Made by a program: the position numbers and the translations under genes. This document shows, piece after piece, positions 13,042 through 24,121 of a DNA stretch of 64,000 nt. A model generated the notes under the pieces. That model was not told where the DNA came from. It did not search any database and was given only the letters and a program-made list of their open reading frames with translations. Each line of letters starts with the position of its first letter. The stretch's first letter is position 1. This stretch comes from Bugula neritina (lineage: Eukaryota; Bryozoa; Gymnolaemata; Cheilostomatida; Bugulidae). The stretch is from positions 10,951,480 through 11,015,479 of the forward strand of contig OZ037771.1 in assembly GCA_964035545.1 (NCBI GenBank), in the 5' to 3' direction.

Positions 13042-13250
13042 GTGTGCGGTAAAAATGGCACAAATGGAAAAAAGTAAGTAAAACAGCACATTTTCAATAT
13101 TGGGGTTTAGGATGGAGGTTTAGGTTTGGGAATTTGATTTTGGGGTTTAAGGATTTGGGCTAGGGAAGAATTAACATTAGTGTGCCATTTTACCTACTTT
13201 TCTACTTGCGCCATTATTAACTGTGCCATTTTTACCTGCGCAATTTTCAC
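13042..13250. mobile_element. Foldback repeat with G-rich telomere-like interior, copy 1
   Basis: The left end carries GGTAAAAATGGCACAAATGG and the right end the inverse (GTGCCATTTTACCTACTTTT, CTGTGCCATTTTTACC). The middle is a run of degenerate GGGGTTTAGG, GGTTTAGGTTTGGG and GGGGTTTAAGG words resembling decayed telomere repeats. Two further copies lie at 18544-18849 and 19094-19330. No transposase; probably non-autonomous. Confidence 0.75.
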
Positions 13251-15879
13251 ATAAAACCATTGGCAGCAGCTATTTTAGCAAGCCTTTCCCATAAAATAAT
13301 ATTATAAAAAAAGATGCTATCACAACTTCCAATTTGAAATTGAAGACCTCAATATTAAAATATGTTCATTGCCATTAAATGATCTACAGTATTCTGGTAA
13401 AATTTATATAGTAAAATACCAACAGTAATAATATAATAGGCAATATAATCCATATCTTTAAAAATCAAACACAAAGTTAGATCTACTCTAAGTAAAAAAT
13501 ATGGTAAAATCATAACAGTTTATTAAAAACGTTGTACTTGTAGTACTAGCTAGCGATTGTTCAATTGCATAAAAAAATTTACTTGATTATATTTATAATG
13601 ATTATGCAAGTTTATTTTATTTTTATCAATTTATGTGATCAAATTCAATATAGTGATAATGTAGTATTATTGTGATGGTTGATTCTATTAATACTTACTC
13701 CAACTGTTAGACTTAGTATCAGATTTAACAATTTTGACAGTTCACATTAGACAAAATCTTACTAGCGTAAAGTACAATAATAGTCAACAACTATAAGCAA
13801 ATAACGTTGACTCTAACCCAATGAATTTTCAGATCATCACAGGACATTAGCCTGTCAAGGAAATACTAATAGATGATGATGTTATTTGTTAAATGTAATA
13901 AATAATAATTATCAGCATCAATACTAAGTCTAATAAGATAAATTTCTAAATATCATTATAACTATCACGATAATATAAAATTAAATAGCAATCATTTCAT
14001 CACCATGATGATCAATACCATTATTATTATGATCACCATAAAATAGATCATAATGTCTAAATCTAATGGCAATAATATATTCATGTCACTGCTAATTTTA
14101 CACATAGTCGTACATAATCATAGTGATAATCATACAATGATTATTATCACATTCATTATGATAACCTTATGAATATTGATTTATATTAATATATTCAATT
14201 TCATATTGATATTCATATTGATTATTACTGATAGTGATTAGTGATAACGATTGTTCATTATTGTAGCTGCTGTTTGCATATTTTGGTGCTAATGGTACTT
14301 TACTGGAGCCGTAAGTCTCAACTGATGCCATAAATGGTAATGTGAAAACTATAATAATAATGTATAAAACAACATGTTAGTAAAAATATGCAAAGATGTA
14401 TAATATGCAAGTCACAAAGTTATTGTCCAACAATTAAAATTTTATATTCTATTAAAATGCAAAGATATTAGTAATTATTAAGAATAACTGTATTACCTGA
14501 GTGGCTCTACTAGTTCTATAAAACGGCTGCACTGCTCATGGGTCTAGCACTCGACCTACCATGGCTAGGCCAAGTCTAGAACAAGCACATGTGCAGCTTA
14601 CAATTCTTTATATGGCTAGCTAAACTAATTAGTTTACAAGATGTGTTGGCTAACATAACAGTTCAAAACAGGTGCTAATTCTATGAAAAACAAATATGGC
14701 TTAAAGTTAATGACAATAGGGTTGACAAGTAAAGTATAAGTTGTTTATGAATGCATTTTCAATATTTGGGTTTCTATTTGTTTGCACTAACAAAATGTGT
14801 TACAAAAGAGCCATGCTGGCCTTTACAATTATCATTATGCTACTGTTACAATTATCATTATGCTACTGTTATTCTAAAACCAAATCAGTAATTGAAAATG
14901 AATGTGATAACTGATATTCATATAAAATTTGATTTTCGTTTTATTAATTATTATTAAATAAAACTGAAATAATGAATATGGTTATCACTGTCTTGAATGT
15001 CTTGGTAGGCTGATGACTAAATCACTAATGAGTAATGATACTGAGTTACTCATGGTCATACTCATACTGATACATCATGATCATACTGATACAATTACAT
15101 TTAGTTTTACATTATTAAAAATAAAAGTAAATGAAATAGTTGACACTTGAAGTTGAAGTTAATTGTATTCATATTGATAATATCAATAACTTTATGATAG
15201 TCTGACTGTAAGTGTAAGTATAATGAATAAATGATGATCACATTCACTAACTACTGTAAGTTAGTGTAAGTCAAGGTGAAAATGTAAGAGTGGGAGTAAG
15301 ACTAAGAGTAAGAGTAAGTATGTTACAGTTATTGTTAAACCTAAACTTAATGACTAATACAGTAATAGTAACAAGTTATACTTTAAATTTTAGCAATAAT
15401 AAAGACAGGAAAGTGCATTAAAAACAAAAAGTTTAACATAAAGTGACACTGGAGAACAATACTTCTTAGCCATTGATGATCATGATAAAGCAACAAGTCG
15501 CAACGTTTAAAATAAAAAGCGAGACGCAAGTCCACATTGGAATCCTGGAAACATTTTGACCTGTGAAAGAGTTAATCGTGGGGAAAATTCCCGCTATACT
15601 ATAAAACGGCCTTTGTTATAATCGTTGTCATATATAAACGTTCGTACGAATGAAGTCATTTATCGCACTGAGCTGTTATAGCTGTTGAATTTATTGATTA
15701 TAGAAAGGATAACTCAATATTCATTTCACATTTCCACATAATAATTATTATTACAGAAAAGCGGCGGCGGCTATTTTGAAAAGCGCTGTCCTTTCCTGAG
15801 CGACAACAATTTATGAAAGGATAACTTTTATTTGGCAAAGCATAAAATAATAATATAGAACAGTAGTTCCCAACTTTCG
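13251..15879. other. AT-rich low-complexity intergenic DNA
   Basis: No gene recognised. There are long stretches of ATCATTATGAT/TGATAATCAT palindromic words (13.6-14.3 kb), a direct doublet of CAATTATCATTATGCTACTG near 14830-14870, and GTAAGAGTAAG/GTGTAAGT runs near 15190-15330. Confidence 0.5.
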
Positions 15880-16683
15880 TCATATATAGTAGGGAAGCCA
15901 ACATGCAAAAATGGGCGGGTGGAGCACATCAATACTAACCTTTGTTGTTATATGTCACTGCAAAGCTAACATTCTACTGATTTTAAATCTTCGAGTAATG
16001 CTTTTTTATCTGGGGGAAGGGGGTTTCTCGCTTGAAAAGGGTGGATATACAGAGGCTGGCCAATTTTAAAGGGGCATCATGAAATTTTAAATATGCAATT
16101 ATTTGAGTAAATTAGGTTTATTATTCAAAATAACTTTTGGAAATGTTGCATAGACCTATGAAACTATCTCTTAAAAAATTGTGACTAAAAATTGATAAGT
16201 AGGAGGAGCCTATGGCGTGATGTAGTGCTTTTCGGATGTACCTAATGTTCTCTAAGCAACCAAATTTTTGCTGTAGGCCGTCTAGAATGGTAATTTTTAG
16301 CATGTAGACACTCTGTAGTGTCTTCATAAGTTACACCAGTTTCTAGTTTATTCTGACCAACAAGATATTTTTCACAGCCCTGAACATTAAAAAAGACAAA
16401 GTCGGACTTATCTCACCCGTTTGAAAAGTCGCCATTTTACCCAATATTAATACATTTTATTAATTGGCCGGGCTGTCATTATTTTAGTATAAAATAAAGC
16501 TTAACCTGTTTTGATTAGCTGATGGCTCATTTCCAGTAGATAATTAGACGAAATACTGCTTCAGACGCACAAAAGTGAAATTTTTCATATCGATCAATTA
16601 GCTGTTAACGTTTAATACTTGTCGCTTGATAATGGATAATGTGTATTCTGCCAGTCACACACATTGGTAAAAGGCAACTTTAT
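15880..16683 (-). repeat. Interspersed repeat, inverted relative to copies at 21.05 and 56.34 kb
   Basis: Reverse complement of this stretch matches 21054-21628 and 56335-56905 from GCCAGTCACAC...CATTGGTAAAAGGC to TGCAAAAATGGGCGGGTGGA. This copy has roughly 200 bp (about 15985-16190) that the two forward copies lack, so either it is the fuller element or it has gained an insertion. No ORF. Confidence 0.8.
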
Positions 16684-17700
16684 CACCTTCAACTAACAGA
16701 CCAAAATTATTTTAATATAATTACAATTATTAAACAATGCAGCAATAAGTAATCTGGAAAGGGATATTTCTTACCTTATCACTGCGGAAGTAATAACTTT
16801 ATATGAAATGCTATACTAATTCTATTCATGCAGCAAATTAAAATAACTTTAGTACTTCTACAAAAAATATTAGAAGTAGCTATGTTCAAACGTTATCTGA
16901 AACACTCTTTGAAAAAATTCATTTAAAACCAGAACAGGGTAATTAACAATTTAATCCCAAGTTATTTTTGATGATCATTAATGACAAATAAAATCATCCT
17001 TAAGTATGTTTTATTTGCAACAACAGTAAATCACCTGAGTAGAAACAAGCATATAATTTAGTCACTAAAAACTTAGACTACACTTATTCACATTTGTAAC
17101 TATAACTAAGACTAGATAGTGCGGCAGCTATTGCTGTAGTTTTGTGTACTACTGAAGTGGGGTATTATTGTACACATGAATTACTGCTGCATGGTTTACT
17201 AGAAAATTGCGAGAGAAACTGAAGTATAGTTAACGCTTGCAAAGGATCTATATTTAAAGGCTACTTATATACAAACAAAGTCATCAATAATCGCAAAAGA
17301 ATATACACATGTATATAGAACAGCTACCCAATATTATTCTAGTTTATGTGACAGCTATCCTCCAACTGAAGCTGGGTGCCGGAAGGCGCTGTTTATATCT
17401 GAAGAGTTGGCTCTGATTGGCCGGTGAGGGTTCCGGCAATGTCACTATACGGAGTGACGCGGTGCCGCAATGATTTGCGGCATCGCTAATGGAGTTATAG
17501 TCTCTTGGAACTTTATAGCAACTTCATTATTTAATACAATGTCACGCTCTGTTGTAGGTACTTATAAATGGGAGGTTAGGGGTATACTTCCCACAGCCAC
17601 TACAGCCACTACAGCCCACCTCCCTCCAGCAGAAAGCTAACTTTCTGATACACCCCAATTATAGGGAAGTATCAGTGTGTCAGTATAAAACATAAAAAAA
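16684..17700. other. Intergenic DNA with a locally GC-richer, CpG-bearing stretch
   Basis: From about 17360 to 17640 the base composition shifts (GGTGCCGGAAGGCGC, CTGATTGGCCGGTGAGG, GACGCGGTGCCGC), with a hairpin TGCCGCAA-TGA-TTTGCGGCA near 17464-17483 and GCCACTACA repeats near 17597. It could be a promoter-like island or part of a repeat; I cannot assign it. A second hairpin, CTGATAC...GTATCAG, lies near 17647-17675. Confidence 0.4.
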
Positions 17701-17710
17701 AATATATATA

Positions 17711-17768
<58 letters not shown>
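17701..17768. repeat. (AT)n microsatellite
   Basis: About 34 AT units with a single irregularity (TATTAT). Confidence 0.95.
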
Positions 17769-17773
<5 letters not shown>

Positions 17774-18543
17774 ATATTAATAAAACAATTGGAGAGAATC
17801 TATGATGAGATTTAGAGCATCACAATTATCACGTGTCTAATACACACCCAGCGAATGCAAAACATGGAACCAGAAAGCATGAAGAGCACACCAATTTTAC
17901 AAAAACGATAAAAAAGAATGTATATACATCTAAAAGAAAAATTACTGCAGAGATATGGGAGGCACCTGAAGGAGATGATGGGTGACTTCTATGACTTGCG
18001 GGCCTTTCGCTTCAGACGGGATAGGGAATCTTTGAGTTAGCTCAGTTAAGTGGTAGCTGCCAGGACCTGAGAAGTCAGCTGACTGAGCTTTGCCTCTAGC
18101 TCAGTGGTTCCCAATCTTTTTCATACTATTCCTCCCTTTCATGAATGTTGACTATTAATTTTCCCCCTTTCGAAGAGTGAAAAGATTTTAAGACTTACTG
18201 AATGAGAATATATGGTACAACGCAATATTCTTTGTTCTATTACATTTGCATATAATATATTTATCAAAATAGTTATATTATCGTTATTATTATGTTATAA
18301 AACACAGAGCAGCTAAATTATTAATGTTATGGCTTCATTTGATGCTTTTGTGCCAGGTTGCTTAAGCCTGGCTCTGTGTTTGATCAGGCTCATCTTAAGT
18401 CACTCTGCAAGTTAAAGCAGTTTTTCTTCTCTTTGAATTGATGAGAATCCTACCTCACACGGATAGGTGGTGCTGGATGGCACTAAAACTCTGCTTTGTC
18501 AGTTATGTGTAAGAAGAGTTTGCTTGTTGAAACCCACAATTAT

Positions 18544-18849
18544 TTTAGGTAAAACTGGTGCATGTACAGATGGCACAGGTAATAATGACACAAATAGAAA
18601 AGTAGGTAAAAATGGCACATTGATGTTAAATTTTTCCAAACTCAAACCACAAACCCTCCACCTCAAGCCCCAACCCTTGAACTCCAAACCCCCACCCCCA
18701 AACTCCAGAACCCCATGTAGAAACCCAAAATCCTCACCTCAAGCCCCTCTTTCAAACTCCAAACCCCCACCCCAATATTGCAAACATGTGCCATTTTTAC
18801 CTACTTTTCCATTTCTGCCATTATTACTTGTGCCATTTTTACTGGACAC
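18544..18849. mobile_element. Foldback repeat with telomere-like interior, copy 2 (inside the hAT element)
   Basis: Left GTAGGTAAAAATGGCAC and right GTGCCATTTTTACCTACTTT are inverse copies; the right end continues to GCCATTTTTACTGGACAC. The interior is C-rich on the plus strand (CCAAACCCCCACCCC, CTCAAGCCCC), that is GGGGTTTGG-like on the other strand. Confidence 0.75.
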
Positions 18850-19093
18850 TACCCACAATACATAAACATGGAGAAAATTTCAAATTACTTTTTATTGCTG
18901 AATTTTGAACCGACTCAATAAAATCCTCATGTAACTTCTCTGAAAACTTTTCAACAAAGTGTTGCAATGGGTCACATGTCAAGTTAAGAATCTAGCTCTT
19001 TTTTCAGAGGTAGCTTAAAGAAATATCGTTGAAACTCCATTAAAAGTTTAGAGAGATGCCTAGAAGTTCTTTTGAAAAATGATTTGGACAGGT

Positions 19094-19330
19094 GGTGTCC
19101 GGTAAAAATGGCACGGGTAATAATGGCACGGGTAATAATGGCACGGGTAATAATGGCACGGGTGATTTAATGCCACAAATAAAGAATTAAGTAAAAATGG
19201 CACATTTTCAATATTAGCATTGTAGATTTGAGTTAGGGGTTAGGCGTTCAGGATGGGGAGTTTGGAGGTTTGAGTTTGGGAAAATTAAACACCGGTGTGT
19301 GATTTTTACCTATGCAATTTTTACCTAAAA
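19094..19330. mobile_element. Foldback repeat with telomere-like interior, copy 3 (inside the hAT element)
   Basis: Starts GTGTCCGGTAAAAATGGCAC, followed by about four copies of the 15-bp unit GTAATAATGGCACGG, then GTTAGGGGTTAGGCG and GGTTTGAGTTTGGG words, and ends with inverse GATTTTTACC and CAATTTTTACC. The outer GTGTCC.GTAAAAATGGCA matches the inverse end of copy 2. Confidence 0.75.
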
Positions 19331-20801
19331 TCGTAACAGGTTCTTCTATAAAAGTTCATTGAGTGCGGGAAAACATCATGTTTTTGATAGACGCCACCAC
19401 TTTAGTGTAAATTTAAAAACATTGCTGCTGCTATAAAAAGCAATGATATGATTATTGCACTCATGCACTTTTAGGTTCAGATTATTTAGTGTAGCAAATA
19501 TATTTACAAAGTATGTAGTATACAGTTCATAGAGATTGATTTGCATGGCTGCTAAAAGTTGGCCTGTTGCTTTTTGGATATTTTTGACTTTCATTCGAAG
19601 TAGCACAGAGAACAGTTAGGGTAGAGTAATTAATAAACACATTCATATAGAAGTAAACTGAGATTGTAGAATATGGTTTGGTTGAATGGATGAACTAAGA
19701 TGAAGATTTATAGATATGCATATAATACATGTAACTTGCAAGAGCTCAAAAACCGTCAAAAAATTGCGTGAATTTTTCAAAATCCAAATTCCCCCCCTAA
19801 AATGTCCAAATTCCTCCCTAGGGGGGAATTCTCCCCAGGTTGGGAACCACTGCTCTAGCTTATGGATCCGTTGCTCCACTTCACGAATTGAGTTGACGGC
19901 AGTGTTAGTAGATGAGAAGGAGGGTGATGGGGAGACTCGCCTCTTTTTCTTTTTAGCCGGTTTGTGGTCCCGTGGAGGAGAAAGATGCTTGGAATCAAGA
20001 GTGGTTGTTCCTGAGGTATTAGTATCTAGACAATGCAGCATCACTCAGGGTGACTGGTGTGGCCAAAAAGAGGATGCTGACTTTATGGCCTGACCGCAGC
20101 TGGGGAGCTTCGGCAGTGAACCTTGTGATAGGCTGAGGAGTTGGGAATCCACCAGAAAGGCAAGCCAGCTCAAATTTTTAATTAATGGCCTGATGATATT
20201 GAAAAATTCTGGGAAGGTAGTTTCATCCATGATCCCCAACATAACATTTCATGGTGCGCTGATGGCGCAATACATAATCCTTATTATAGCTATATTTGCC
20301 ACAAGGGCAAAATGTTGTCACGTAATGTTGTGACATGTGCACCTTCAGGCGGCGAAGAGTCATGAAGACTTGCTGGCACAATCTACAGGGTGTGTTATCT
20401 GGGCCTCCCATGGCTACTGCAATCTTGGAGCCAGCTGTCACAGCTATCCAGCACAACTGTTTGTGGAGAGGGGTAGATAGCTTCTTCTCTTGGGGCTTGG
20501 GGAGACCGTCACTGAGAGCAGGAGGGAGTTGCCTCTCTAGCATGGGGGTCGTCATCCTAAACGATCTTGGGTGACGACTGTTGCAGGAGCTTTTTTTATG
20601 GCTTTTAGAAAACTGTTGTGTGATGAAAACTTTTGTGAAAGCTTTCGCGATAGCTATTTACTGGCAGTTTTTGTTCAATGAGTCAGTTTAGCTCAATTCT
20701 CCTCCTGTCAAAGATGCAGGCAACTTAGACTTTAATGTCCAAATAATTGTAAGTATCAAGTATTATACTATTTTTTGTTTTAAATTCATTAACTAAATGT
20801 T

Positions 20802-20987
20802 TTGTCAGCTGTGTTAATTAATGTTAGGTTAACAAGATGTTTTTATGGTTATAGGTTACGGTTTGAGTTTGAGTTCAAGTTCAAGTTTGAATATGAGTTT
20901 TGTGAGAAATATACTGTTGACAATGGACAAAAAGTAGACTTGTGGCTTGCTTCTGTGTCATCTATTCATTCACCCTTCATTAAGTGA
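20802..20987 (+). other. Conserved 61-residue open frame, function unknown
   Basis: Starts MSAVLINVRLT and contains FEFEFKFKFEYEF, an alternating aromatic and charged pattern produced by GAGTTTGAGTTCAAG-type repeats. The copy at 56084-56269 keeps the frame, but all six base differences between the two change an amino acid, which argues against purifying selection. It is more likely repeat-derived than a gene. A possible splice acceptor (TTATAG|GTTA) precedes the repeat part. Confidence 0.3.
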
Positions 20988-22222
20988 ATCACAATACATA
21001 GGCATCTGTGGCAAACAGCACCTGTGCTGACACAACAACTGAGCGCTCGAGGTTATAAAGTTGCCTTTTACCAATGAGTGTGACTGGCAGAATACATAAA
21101 ATTCATTATCAAGCAACAAACATTAAATGTTAATAGCTATTCGATGGAGGTGAGAAAGTTTCTATTGTGTGCGTCTGAAGCAGTATTTCCTCTAATTATC
21201 TTCTGGAAATGAGCCATCAGATAATCAAAACAAGTTAAACTTTATTTTATACTATAATAATGACAACCCAATTAATAAAATGGGTAAAAAAGCAACTTTT
21301 TAAAACGGGGAGCTAACTCTGACTTTGTTTTGTTTTAATGTTTAGGGTTGTGAAAATATTTTGTTGGTCAGAATAAACCAGAAACTGGTGTGACTTATAA
21401 AAACACTATAGAGTATCTACAAGCTAAAAATTACCATTCTAGTTGTTATAGCAAAATTTGGTTGCTTATAGAGAATATCAGGTACATCCAAAAAACACAA
21501 CATCACGCAACATAGGCTCAGACCACCTATCAGTATAGTATGTTGGCTTTGCAGTGATATATAGCAACAAGGGTTAGTTTTCATGTGCTCCACCCGCCCA
21601 TTTTTGCATGTTGGCCCAGGCCACTATATGAACCCATGTCACTACTAAACAGTAAATTACAGACTGTTTACATATAATGTAACATTCACACGCACAGCAA
21701 GTTTTGTTTATACTTTTCAAACAAACAAATTGACAGCAGAAACATTAACATAAAAGTTAGCTATAGTGACATTGCATAATGTAAAAATATGTCGTGCCAA
21801 ATGAAGTAGCTATTATACTGTGTTTGCAGGCAATAAAGTGCAACTACGAAGATCAGTAGGGATATATGTCAAAACGTCAAATTTATACATGAATTTGTTA
21901 ATTTCCTTGCAAGACACTACGTATGGCGTTAGCAGCTGAGGTGAACCAACAGCAAACTATTTCTTGAAACATTTATTTATAAGAAATAATAAACAAGGTT
22001 TATATAAGTTTGGCCAGTTATGGAGCTATTTTAGGCGTAGTTATGCTAAATGCCCATTTGCAGCTGCACTTGCTATGTATAACCCACAGACTTAGTACCT
22101 TGGAATGGTTTGACAGCTTAAACTATAAACATTTTGTAAGATATATATATACATATACCTGTCACAGAGATAGCTTTATTCACAGTTGATTGAGGAAAAG
22201 TTTATTTCTGTTAACAAAAAGA

Positions 22223-22575
22223 AAACATCATTAAGATAACATCTTAGTTTTTGCATGTTGAGGAAGTTTCATAGGAACCATCCTAATATTATATTTGTTG
22301 CTTTTAGCAAACCGCCATCATTGACTGTTGTATCAAACAACAAACGGTATTTTCAAAACAGTAGACAAGTAGCTTTTAACTTGCTGTAGCATATAAGACA
22401 CTTAGTACAAAAGTATAATTACCAATGAACACTCAATTCAATTAAATGTTCATTTATGTATCCCATATTGGATCTGCTACCAGGTTTCGCTGAACCAGTC
22501 GACACAAGTTTTCAGAAAATCTAAACATATGACCGCTACAAATCTATTTTAGCAAAAAAGTAGTAAATAACTAAT
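22223..22575 (+). other. 353-bp block identical to 57505-57857
   Basis: Between AAACATCATTAAGATAACAT and AAGTAGTAAATAACTAAT I find no difference from the right-hand copy, while the flanks on both sides differ by several percent. No ORF. It lies about 320 bp upstream of the candidate TATA box of copy B, so an enhancer or promoter-proximal element, an unannotated RNA or a gene-conversion tract are all possible. Confidence 0.7.
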
Positions 22576-22863
22576 TCTTTAGGCAGTGCTACATCCATTT
22601 GAAAATTTATTCACGTCATATGCAAAACATACGTGTATAGCCTATAGATAGATAATTTTCTCTACATAATGTACATTATAACATGCCACCTAATAGTTAT
22701 ACACACTCGTTGAATATTACATAATTGAATGGTTTTATGTATATCAAATTAGTTAATGTTGATGTTTGTAGACTAGTGATAATATGTTTTCTTTCTCACA
22801 TCTTATAATAAATTTCCTTCAACCTGAGTTTATACTCAACCCTTTATCACAAAGTCTTATCTG

Positions 22864-22897
22864 ATTGGTTTGACTGTATACATACTACTGTATAAAA
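22864..22897 (+). promoter_or_regulatory. Candidate promoter of SAMHD1-like copy B (CCAAT and TATA boxes)
   Basis: ATTGG (inverted CCAAT) at 22864 and TATAAAA at 22891. Both are kept at the same spacing in the duplicate copy (58112 and 58139). Transcription would start near 22920. Confidence 0.65.
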
Positions 22898-22920
22898 ATA
22901 CATGCATCCTGCTGAGCATT

Positions 22921-22960
22921 TACTTTGAGCCTACAACTACATCAGTGCAAGATTACAAGG
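22921..22960 (+). other. Candidate noncoding leader exon of copy B
   Basis: About 40 bases from the predicted start site to the donor ACAAGG|GTAAGT at 22960. The duplicate has the same arrangement (ACAAAG|GTAAGA at 58208). Splicing would join it to the acceptor TTTAACAG just before the copy B start codon at 26096. The 5' border is inferred from TATA spacing only. Confidence 0.55.
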
Positions 22961-23480
22961 GTAAGTTTGTCTACTGCTGCTAGGTGACTGAAAATTTTGT
23001 GTGATAATAATGCTATACACCAGCAACAATATTTACTATACTGATTTGTTATTTTTTAGTTCTTAACACTTCCTATAACATTTACACCAACTCTTTGCAC
23101 TCTGTATATAAGTCAGATCAAATCATTTCAGCAGATATGTTGACAATATGCAAAGTGATTATATATAGCATTAGCATGTGATTCTAGTTAACTTTTTGTG
23201 TGAAATTTGTGCATTTTTATCAGACATGTAGAATTGCAGATGTAACTATTTAGTTTTGAAATAATATAATATACATGTAACTGTCTGTCATAACACTAAA
23301 TTAAAATAAGTTTAATGGTGATTGCTTTTATTTAACTTCTCTTTGAAACTATTTTTTTAATTTTTAAACTAACACAGTTTGATATATGTAGTATAAACTA
23401 TAATACCACTAAATGAAAGTAGAGTAATTTTCTTGTGTTTTTAATAGTAGTCAATACTTGGCTTTTATTTCAATAAACAC

Positions 23481-23790
23481 AGAAAGTCACTGAGACAAAG
23501 TACTTTATTTAGAAAACAAAAGCAGTATACACGTTCCAGTTAAAATATTTTTAGTATGGCTAATAAAAAGATTTAGTTAATGCATGCATCAGAATAGTAA
23601 AACATAACTGAGATCACCAGTTAGTAATTAAAAAGCAACTCTATGGCTTCATTGACTCTAGAATAGCTGTTATCTTGCCTTAATACAAGCATAGATCTTA
23701 TGTAACTGAGCTACCAAAACGCTCGACTATTTTGCATTTCCCGCTGTCTGTTCAGATCAAGAGATTAAAAGAATAAGCACAATGAATCTG
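23481..23790 (+). repeat. Repeat unit with two matching units at 59482-59790 and 59985-60270
   Basis: Starts with GTCACTGAGACAAAGTACTT and runs to the TTTTGCATTTCCC region. Copy B has one unit; copy C has two in tandem about 0.5 kb apart, so this piece was duplicated again on the right. Confidence 0.75.
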
Positions 23791-23886
23791 TCAAGCAGCT
23801 AACTTTTTACCGCAAGATACAATGACCATCATAGAAAATAAATTCAACAATGTCTTACCAAATTACACACACAGGCAGGGTAGTGT

Positions 23887-24121
23887 TGAGTTTACCCAGC
23901 AGCTCTTGTAGGTGGGTTCAATTATTTTACAAGCAATTTCGGACTTTAATGAAGTCCCCGTGATGTAATGGTTAGCACACTTGTTTGCCAGCAAGAGGTC
24001 TAGGTGGGGGCACCAAGCTGCAGGTCTGTGGTGCTGAAGTTCGGGATTCAAACCACAAACCTCCGACTTGAAAGCAGGCACGCTAACCAATTACACTACA
24101 GGGGCTGCTGGGTAAGCTCAA
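23887..24121. mobile_element. Palindromic element with two opposed tRNA-like segments, present in copy B only
   Basis: The ends are inverse (TTGAGTTTACCCAGCAGC and GCTGCTGGGTAAGCTCAA). Inside, the plus strand has a tRNA-like stretch (GTCCCCGTGATGTAATGGTTAGCAC) and the minus strand another (GCCCCTGTAGTGTAATTGG, later GGTTTGAATCC, a B-box-like word). The anticodon arms are imperfect, so neither is a working tRNA. The corresponding place in the right-hand duplicate (about 59850-59870) lacks it, giving an empty site. Confidence 0.7.

Larger units (their letters stand above)
18102..19852. mobile_element. Non-autonomous hAT-type DNA transposon with 8-bp target duplication
   Basis: The ends are CAGTGGTTCCCAATC at left and the inverse TTGGGAACCACTG at right, the standard hAT terminus. 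The 8-bp sequence CTCTAGCT occurs on both sides (18094-18101 and 19853-19860), the target-site length of hAT elements. It encodes no transposase. Two copies of the telomere-like foldback repeat are nested inside. It splits the coiled-coil codons of the zinc-finger pseudogene. Confidence 0.93.
18046..20555 (-). pseudogene. Broken C2H2 zinc-finger and coiled-coil gene, interrupted by a hAT element
   Basis: Reading on the minus strand from 20555: an N-terminal part rich in P, L and K, then a C2H2 finger (CRLCQQVFMTLRRLKVHMSQH), then a second Cys/His-rich unit (FCPCGKYSY...RHQRTMKC). Near 20240 the frame shifts (the first frame ends at 20223; the reading continues from 20242). A TGA breaks the second frame at 20045, after which a basic, nuclear-signal-like KPAKKKKRRVSPSPS and a coiled coil (REVEQRIHKLE) follow. 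The coiled coil is cut at 19860 by the hAT element; beyond the element, at 18101, the same frame resumes and ends with TAA at 18046. One frameshift, one nonsense codon and one insertion make it a pseudogene. Family unknown; it may itself have come from a mobile element. Confidence 0.7.

Noticed and set aside
23935-24100. Possible functional tRNA genes on both strands
   Set aside because: Anticodon stems are mismatched with six-base loops and the plus-strand one lacks a T arm; treated as tRNA-derived repeat.
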